Part shown: positions 57,150 to 64,000 of the stretch, piece by piece
How the letters are laid out: each line of letters opens with the position of its first letter
Position numbering within the stretch: position 1 is the stretch's first letter
From: Thalassia testudinum
Taxonomy: Eukaryota > Streptophyta > Magnoliopsida > Alismatales > Hydrocharitaceae
Direction: 5' to 3'
Length of the DNA: 64,000 nucleotides
Assembly (NCBI GenBank): GCA_037157565.1
Contig: JAZHRO010000036.1
Coordinates: forward strand, 127,666,001 to 127,730,000
Notes under the pieces: model-generated
What the model saw: the letters and a program-made list of their open reading frames with translations, nothing else
Told to the model about the DNA's origin: nothing
The model's database searches: none
Program-made: the position numbers and the translations under genes

Positions 57150-59880
57150 TTAAAGAGGACCAAAGTAGGTCCGAAAAGACGTACCCTCAAAAAGCTCCAG
57201 GTACTGCTCTCGCATCGCCGCGTCAGGCTCCCAGGTAGCCTCCTCGTATCGCTGGCTTCTTTATAGGACCTTCACCAGTGGTACCTGCTTCTGTCTTAGA
57301 CTCCGAACAGCTCTGTCTAGTATCTGCACTGGTCTCTCGGGATAGGTCAGGTCGTCACCCACCTTGACGCTCTCATGGCTCACAACGTGACTGGGATCAG
57401 TGACGTACTTCCTGAGGTTGGACACGTTGAACACGTCGCGCACTCCAGAAAACTGGGGAGGAAGGGCAAGCCGGTAAGCAACGGGTCCAACTCGCTCCAG
57501 GACCTCAAAAGGCCCCACAAACCTCGACGCAAGCTTCCCTTTTACCCCAAAATGCTACAGGCCCTTCATGGGCGAAATCTGGAGAAAGATGTGATCCCCA
57601 ACCTCGAACTGCACCTCTCTACGTTTCTGGTCAGCATAACCCTTCTGCTTGCTCCTGACAATGCGGAGTCGTCTGTGAATCTGCTCTATCACCTCCTAAC
57701 TCTACCGGATCAGCCTAGGGCCAACCTCCCACTTGGTCCCCACCTCGACCCAACTCAAGGGTGCAGTACACCTCCATCCGTACAAAGCCTCGTAAGGTGC
57801 CATGTCGATGCTCGAGTGGTAACTGTTTTTATATGCAACTCTGCCTGGGGTAAATGCTCCTCCCAGGAGCCTCTCCAGTCTAGTACACAGGCGCGTAAAA
57901 GGTCATCAACTGTTTGTATGATGCGCTCTGACTGTCCATCCGTCTGGGGGTGGTACGTGGTGCTAAACCTCAACTGTGTCCCCAAAGCCTGCTGAAACTC
58001 AACCCAGAACTGGGAAGTAAACCGGGTATCCCTATCAGATACAATCTCACGCGAACTCCGTGCAGGTGCACCACATCATGAATGTACCTCTCTGCCAACT
58101 GTGCTGGTCCCAACGTGACTCGAATCGGCAGGAAACGATGCGTCGTCTTTGTCAACCTGTCTACTATCACCCAGACTGCGTCGTGTCCTCGCTGGATAAC
58201 AGGTAGACCCACCACCAAGTCCATGGTGATGCTCTCCCACTTCCACTCTGGCACAGGAAGTGGCTGCAACGGCCCAGCAAGCCTCTGGTGCTCAGCCTTC
58301 ACTTGCTCGCACACTAAACACTTCTGCACAAACTCACCAACATCCTACTTCATCCCTCTCCACCAAAAGTCACGTTTTAGATAATGATATATCTTTGTGC
58401 TCCCAGGATATATGGTGAACCTGGACCCGTGCGTCTCAGCGAGGAGCTCCTTCAACAACTCCTCATCCCTGGGAACACACAAGCGTCCACCTATGTGCAG
58501 CACATCGTCTGTAGAGGAAAAGTCTCCTGGGTCTCCTAACACCACTCTATCCCACAGCATCTGTAAGTACGGATCTGTCATCTGCCCTGCGATGATGTGG
58601 TCTATCAGCTCTGGTCGCATCTGCCACATCACTGTCACTGCCCCACAATACCTCTATGACTCCTGGGGTCGCCAATTGCCCAACTCCTCCATTAGTCTCC
58701 AACTCTACGCCTGTAGACTGGCCAAGTGGGCGGGCGCCTTCCGGCTTAAGGCGTCAACCACCACATTGGCCTTCCCTGGATGGTAGGAGATGTTGCATTC
58801 GTCCTTCAAGAGCTCTAACCAACGTCTCTGTCTCATGTTAAGCTCCTTCTGGTCAAACAAGTACCTGAGGCTCTTATGATCTGTGAAAATCTCGAAAGTC
58901 TCATCGTAAAGGTAATGCCTCCATGTCTTCAACGCAAAGACAACAGCTGCCAGCTCTAAGTCATGGGTAGGGTAACTATGCTCATGGGGCTTCAGTTGCC
59001 ACGAAGCGTAAGCGACAACGTGACCCAGCTGCATGAGCACACCCCCTAACCCCTGCAATGAAGCGTCTGTGTAGACCACAAAACCACCACTGCTGTCCGG
59101 GATGGTGAGCACAGGAGCTGAAGTCAGTCTCTCCTTCAACTCCTAAAAACATGCCTCACATGCATCTGTCCAGGCAAATGGCACGTCCTTCCAAGTCAAC
59201 TGGGTCATAGGACGTGCAATCTGTGAGAATCCTCTGATAAACCGCCAATAGTAACATGCCAGTCCCAAAAAGCTATGTATCTCTGTCACTGTACCTGGCC
59301 TCTCCCACTTGAGTACGGCCTCAACCTTGGCTAGGTCCACAGCCAAACCATCCCCTGAGATCACGTGGCCCAAGAAAGTCACCTGCCTCAACCAAAACTC
59401 TCACTTGTTGTAATTGGCATACAGCCTGCATTACCTCAAAGTGTCCAGAATCATCCGTAGATGCTACCCTTGTTGCGCCTGATCCCGCGAGTAAACGAGT
59501 ACATCGTCGATGAATACCACCACAAACTGGTCCAAGTGCAGCCTGAAAACCCAATTCATCAAATCCATAAAAACAGCGGGGGCGTTGGTCAACCCAAACG
59601 GCATGACCAAGAACTCGTAGTACCCGTACCCGATACAGAAAGCTGTCTTGGAGACATCAATCTACCTAATCCTCAACTAGTGGTAGCCTGACCTCAGATC
59701 TATCTTGGAGAACACTGTGACATCTCGCAACTGGTCAAAAAGGTCGTCAATCCTCGATAGCGGATACTTGTTTTTGATGGTGACCCTATTCAGCTGTCGG
59801 TAGTCAACACAAAGTTGCAGGGTACCATCCTTCTTCACAAACAACAAAGGGGCTCCCCACGGGGACGCACTGGGCCTCAC
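57150..59880 (-). pseudogene. Tekay pol remnant (truncated copy)
   Basis: Pieces in order on the minus strand from the right: RT start with [10 protein letters not shown] (59,880), RT and connection (59,391-59,143), RNase H with [11 protein letters not shown] (59,139-58,705), integrase zinc region (58,638-58,345), integrase core with [11 protein letters not shown] (58,329-57,970) and DGQSE (57,985-57,755), and C-terminal part with chromodomain (57,518-57,261 and on). Frameshifts and stops separate the pieces; one lysine codon of the KKKDG motif is deleted in frame. Confidence 0.88.
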
Positions 59881-60245
59881 AATAGGTTGATCGATAAAAG
59901 AGGAATAGGACTGTTAGATGTATTTTATCAATTAGAACCATTACTTGGTCGTTCAAGGCTTGGTTGATTAAAAGGATATGTTGGTCGATCAGTAGTAGAA
60001 TTGACAAGGGTTTAAGGGAAAAATAATTTTGCGAAAACTAAAAGCTTACGTTTGTTTTTCTTATCAAGGTTCCGTACATAATTCTAAACACAATAAAATT
60101 TAAAAAGTCTTCAAAGTCCTTTTCTTCCTTTATGTATTTAAAAGATATTGATGAAGATGCATCCATGCTATAATTTTGACTTAACTTGTAATGGTTAGTC
60201 CATAATAAAAACATAATTTCGTTATATCAAAACAAGGGTATTAAC
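59881..60245. other. AT-rich DNA beyond the truncation point
   Basis: No coding frame or repeat recognised. The first about 120 bases contain short repeats of TTGGTCGATC/GGTTGATCGAT type. Confidence 0.4.
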
Positions 60246-61595
60246 TATTAGGAAATAAAATTGGAGATTCTATCTCCTTTAGTCTTTTCTATTTTTAGTA
60301 AGTGATGTTTCCATGTATAGCTACACCTCTCTCTATATAAAGAGGTCTAGGACCTCTTTTATCAATAACAACAATTATTTTTCCACCTAAAATCTCTACA
60401 TGGTATCGGAGTGGGTTTGATCCCGTGTGAAAGAAGAAAAAGGGAAAGAAGAAACCCTAGAGGGGGAGGCCTTCCAGCAGCACCGCCGACCCACAGAGGC
60501 TCTCTTCTCTCCACAACCCCTCTTCTTCCTCTTTTGTTCTTCCTTTCCCTCTTTCATTACTAGTACTGCTCGCCATCGGTAGAAGAATCGCCACCACTCA
60601 GCAAGGGACCACTGGTGGAGTGGTCATCGGCACCCTAGCCTCCAGATCAACCACCTCCGGTGGCTAACTGATTGGCCACATGCCACCTGTGAAGCCCCCT
60701 TTGACTGGCGCCGCCCCTTGAGAGGGATGCTCAGATCAAGGTTTTAGGCCACCAAATCATGTTTGTTCGAAGATCTAGAGGCACCATCAAGTTACTTTGG
60801 TGGTACTCTATCGGACCAAGGTGGTTCGGACTTACTCCAGCTCACCGAAGCTCCGCCATCGGCTTCCCGGCCACTGTAGCACCGCCCCCCACATTCTCAT
60901 CCTCCACACGTGCACTCTCCACATCACATGCATTATCTCGACCTCCAAAGAGTCGTCGGTCTTGATGGGGCATGGAGTCGAATAGTTCCAAGGGTAGGCA
61001 CAGCCTCGCTAATAGAGAGCAAGGTTGAGGTTGAGGGAAGAAAACCCTCTTCCATGAATTCTCTTAGAGTCTTTCTCTCATTAAAAAAAATTAGGGTTAT
61101 TTTATGATTAAGTCCAGCGTTTTGTTTTCTTTAAAGTCAAGTCTTTTTGTGTTGGGGTATTTTTTTGTAACCCCTCAAGGTTTAAGTTATCTCAGTTGGG
61201 CCCTTATATGTTGAGTGAAAGATATAAGATTTGAAGATGAGAGCCGCCTTAAGATGTCAAAGTTCGAGTAACACTCTCACGTAACTTAAGAGAAACCGAG
61301 CATTGATTAGCTCTATGAGGGCATACAAGGGGCATCCAAGGTTGAAGACACGAAGAGTGAACTACCACGTCGATGAGAGTGGACCTTCACTACCTTATGG
61401 ATCCAAGTCTTTGCTGTCTCCCACGTCTCGATTTGCGGGAGAATGTTAGGAAATAAAATTGGAGATTCTATCTCCTTATTTAGTCTTTTCTATATTTAGT
61501 AAGTGGTGTTTCCATGTATACCCTTTCCCCTCTCTATATAAAGAGGGCTAGAACCTCTTTTATCAATGATAACAATTATTTTCCCACCTAAAATC
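60246..61595 (+). mobile_element. Small non-coding LTR element (TRIM-like) with 155-bp LTRs
   Basis: Direct repeats at 60,246-60,400 and 61,444-61,595 share TTAGGAAATAAAATTGGAGA, a TATA box (CTCTCTATATAAAGAGG) and CCACCTAAAATCT. The left one is followed at 60,401 by TGGTATCGGAG, a primer-binding site for initiator tRNA-Met with one change. The right one is preceded by TTTGCGGGAGAA, a polypurine tract of Copia-like type. Total about 1.35 kb, with no gag or pol. The right LTR lacks its last bases because another LTR begins at 61,596. It is longer than classical TRIMs because of a GC-richer internal segment (about 60,450-61,000) of unknown origin. Confidence 0.8.
60401..60411 (+). promoter_or_regulatory. 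Primer-binding site of the TRIM-like element
   Basis: TGGTATCGGAG directly after the left 155-bp LTR; differs at one base from TGGTATCAGAG used by the Tekay elements. Confidence 0.75.
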
Positions 61596-62400
61596 TGAAA
61601 TTGCACTAGAGGGGGTGAATAGTGCAGGATATAAAGTATGCAAAAATAAAAATCAATCACACAACAAGATTCATCACAAGGGACAACAAACTTTTAGGTG
61701 GAAACTTCGAGGCTGAAAACCACCACCTAAACCTCTCGACTTCGAATTTCCCGATTAACCCAGTTAATCAAATCCACTAACCAAACTACTTAAATGAGTG
61801 TAGTTCAACCTCAATACAACCACGCTACTTTAACTCGAGGGTAGCGTACCTCAAACCCTCCTCTTCACAAGGAGTATTTTGACTCGTGAAGAAGATGAAA
61901 ATTCACCACGTGAATACCCAACCAAGAAAATGAAAAAACAAAGAAACCTATAGGGCCACAAAGTGAATTTAAACTATGCTACTATAGGCAAAGTGACTTC
62001 CCTAAGATGGAAGTGAGTAGGCATGATTATGTAGCAATTCGGTGCTCTCAAATGTGAAGTATAGAGCTTGGAGAGCAAGATCACAATTTTCTTCTTTTTG
62101 ATCTCTCACAAAATGTGTATAATGGTGGAAAGAATTTTCACAAGAGGTAACTTCACAAAGGAGAGGCTAATATCTATTTATAGATGTGCTAAGACCCTTC
62201 AAGAAGGCCTCATAGACATTGGGAACAAATCTAAGGTAAATCAGACCAAAATCAAGGTCATAATGACTCTGATAGCAGAATCAGATGTCTAATTTTAGGT
62301 TTAGACATCTAGTCAATGTTTTGGTCGCCTGATACAAGGATCAGAGTTCCTGATTTCATTGGATGGAAACAGGGTTCTAGGTCAGACATCTGCTATATGA
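61596..62400. repeat. Fragment of an LTR related to the solo LTR at 54.5-56.2 kb
   Basis: It begins TGAAATTGC, then GGGGGTGAATAG, and shares the TTTTAGGTGGAAAC and AACCACCACCTAA segments, CAGTTAATCAAATCCACTAACC, and TCAACCTCAATACAACCACG with 54,476-54,720. Degenerate palindromes CAGATGTCTA, TAGACATCTA and CAGACATCTG occur at 62,283-62,392. Similarity fades at about 62,400 and no opposite LTR end or target duplication is visible, so it is truncated. Confidence 0.65.
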
Positions 62401-63330
62401 TGGAGACACCATCATGAGCCCTAACTAGCCCAATTTGGTCTGATAAAGTTGATAAAAGCTCCTACATAACCATCAGAGGGTCCTATGTGCATTCTATTTA
62501 GTTTTAAGGAAAAGAGAAGAACACAGGATTATTTCTGTAATTTTAATTGCATTTCATAAGTACAGAATAACTATGGGGAATTCTAAGGGTTAATTAAAGG
62601 TCAAATGGTCATTAATGTCTAATAAGAGGGTCCATGCAGACAGAAACAGGTTTTCACGTACTTCAAGAATTAATGGACATCCGAAATCCTAATTTCAGAT
62701 ATGTTTAATTAACTAAGGTTATGGTCAGGATAAAATTCACCTAAATCTTCTAAAAATTATAGAAAAATATTCTATAAGGTTTGGTATCTTTGATTTCACC
62801 ATCTGAACCCATTTTGACCTAAAATAGAGTTTCAGATAAGAAATTACCCTAATTTGGATTTTTGAATAAATTACCCAGTCAAACTTGGTCAAAACCAAAA
62901 TTTGACTTCACCATCAAATTTTTTGGGTCCAAATTAGGTTTGTACTAAATTTGAGCCCAATCAGAGATCATCTTGACCTAGTTTGCATTTTGATCCAATC
63001 TGACTCTTTTTCTCTCAAGTAGCCCCTCAACTTTTAAAATAGTTGCAAATGGCCCCATATGTTTTTCATCTTCTTCGCACAAAGGTCCCTGTAGCCATTG
63101 AAGTCAACCGACCTCCAGGCAGTGCGTTGACCTAACCTAATCCCACTCAAATCTTCATCAAATCCCAATAAAATTGGTGGGATTGATGTTCCCACCCTGA
63201 CAAATCTATTGGGATTGTTCCTAACTCCTAAATCCCTCTAATTCGTGCGTGTGAACGCACGAAATTAGTTGATGCTTTCTTGAATCCTAAGGAACCAATT
63301 AGAGCTCCTTCCTGTTCTAGAGCTCGATTG
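62401..63330. other. AT-rich DNA, no gene seen
   Basis: No open frame with recognisable motifs and no repeat I can pair within the window. Confidence 0.5.
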
Positions 63331-64000
63331 GAGCTCTATAAAAGACCCTCATGGCCTGCTTTACCTCCTTAGCAAGTTTTTGGGTCACAAATCTCTTCCT
63401 TTCTCCCTCTCCGGCCTGCTCCAAGCTCCGCTCCGATGACCATCCTTCCCCTCTCACTTCGCCAGCTGCTACATACTATAGGCGATCGGTTCCAACTCCC
63501 TTCTTCATTCCGCACCTCGCCATACTTGCAAGGAGCTCTCCGGTCCCTTCCTCATCACCATTCCCTCTCTTGAAGCTTTCTCCTTCTCCGATGCCAGCTC
63601 ATCATGGCCGACGCTTCCTCCTCATTTTCTATCTACCCTCAATGACTCCCCTACCTCTTCTGATCATCCCAGCACTTCTAGACCTTCGCTTCAACCACCA
63701 TCACGCTCGCTCCAACTCCGTCTTCCACCTCTCCAGCATACCTCCGGCGAGGCATTCCCACCACCACACTCCACCAACTCGCCCGCTACCACTTCCTACA
63801 CCATCTCCGTGTCCATGCAAGCAAAACCCCTCAAAAAATTGAGGGGACTACTCGCCCTAGACCTCCACCAAACACAACCACCCTTGCACTCATTCTCCGC
63901 CTTCGCCACACTCACACATGCACTCTCACAGCATGCCACGACCACCACCGCACTCGCCGTGTTCCGACGATCCCTCTAAGGTATTTTGATGTGGCCGAAA
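63331..64000 (+). other. TATA-led, C-rich transcribed-looking segment at the window edge
   Basis: CTCTATAAAAGACC at 63,335-63,348 is a strong TATA box in a GAGCTC-flanked context. It is followed by a pyrimidine-rich leader and a 163-codon frame (63,351-63,842) rich in serine, proline and leucine without a recognised domain. AAGGTATTTTG at 63,979 resembles a 5' splice site. It could be the promoter half of another LTR or the 5' end of a gene running out of the window; neither can be settled here. Confidence 0.35.

Larger units (their letters stand above)
52622..59880 (-). mobile_element. Truncated Tekay element with interrupted 3' LTR
   Basis: The 3' LTR spans 52,622-57,065 (TGTTACG...TTTACA), about 2.69 kb once the 1,747-bp solo LTR and its duplication are removed. 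Pol follows on the minus strand from chromodomain to mid reverse transcriptase and stops abruptly at 59,880 within [10 protein letters not shown], where unrelated DNA begins. Gag, protease and the 5' LTR are missing. The frame is broken in many places. Confidence 0.85.

Overview
The window is nuclear DNA of a flowering plant: intron-rich genes with GT/AG splicing, AT-rich intergenic DNA and dense LTR retrotransposons. My guess is a monocot outside the grasses. That guess rests only on the feel of the one intact host gene and is not established. I see no tRNA, rRNA, organellar or bacterial sequence.

Layout. 1-13.4 kb is AT-rich DNA with worn transposon pieces: an internally deleted PIF/Harbinger element (about 1.2-4.3 kb) and one end of a CACTA element (10.1-10.4 kb). 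13,383-24,827 (minus) is the only intact host gene I can assemble, a 13-exon FKBP62/ROF-type immunophilin of 567 residues (three FKBP domains plus TPR). Its second intron is 8.45 kb and holds a MULE with a 9-bp target duplication that carries a PPR-gene fragment, a smaller TIR element inside that MULE, a hAT remnant and low-complexity tracts. 25-28.5 kb is intergenic, with at least one fold-back element.

28.5-59.9 kb is a cluster of Ty3/gypsy chromoviruses of Tekay/Del type, all of one family. An old LTR (28,545-29,563, resuming at 50,473) was split by a decayed plus-strand element (29,564-50,467, target duplication GTATA). That element was split inside its pol gene by a young minus-strand element (36,916-47,324, target duplication CTCCC). 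A fourth, truncated copy (52,622-59,880, minus) has its LTR interrupted by a solo LTR of another family (54,476-56,222, target duplication CAGGC). 60.2-61.6 kb is a small non-coding LTR element with 155-bp repeats, followed by a relative of the solo LTR and unassigned sequence.

Most striking signal. The Tekay LTRs carry dense arrays of the palindrome CAGACGTCTG and near-variants, often paired into hairpins, on both sides of the predicted TATA box. The same motif array sits in the unrelated solo LTR. I know of no named element matching this, so it is the best candidate here for an undescribed cis-regulatory or host-interaction module. The young Tekay element has nearly identical LTRs and open gag and pol frames, separated by one in-frame UAG at the gag/pol boundary.
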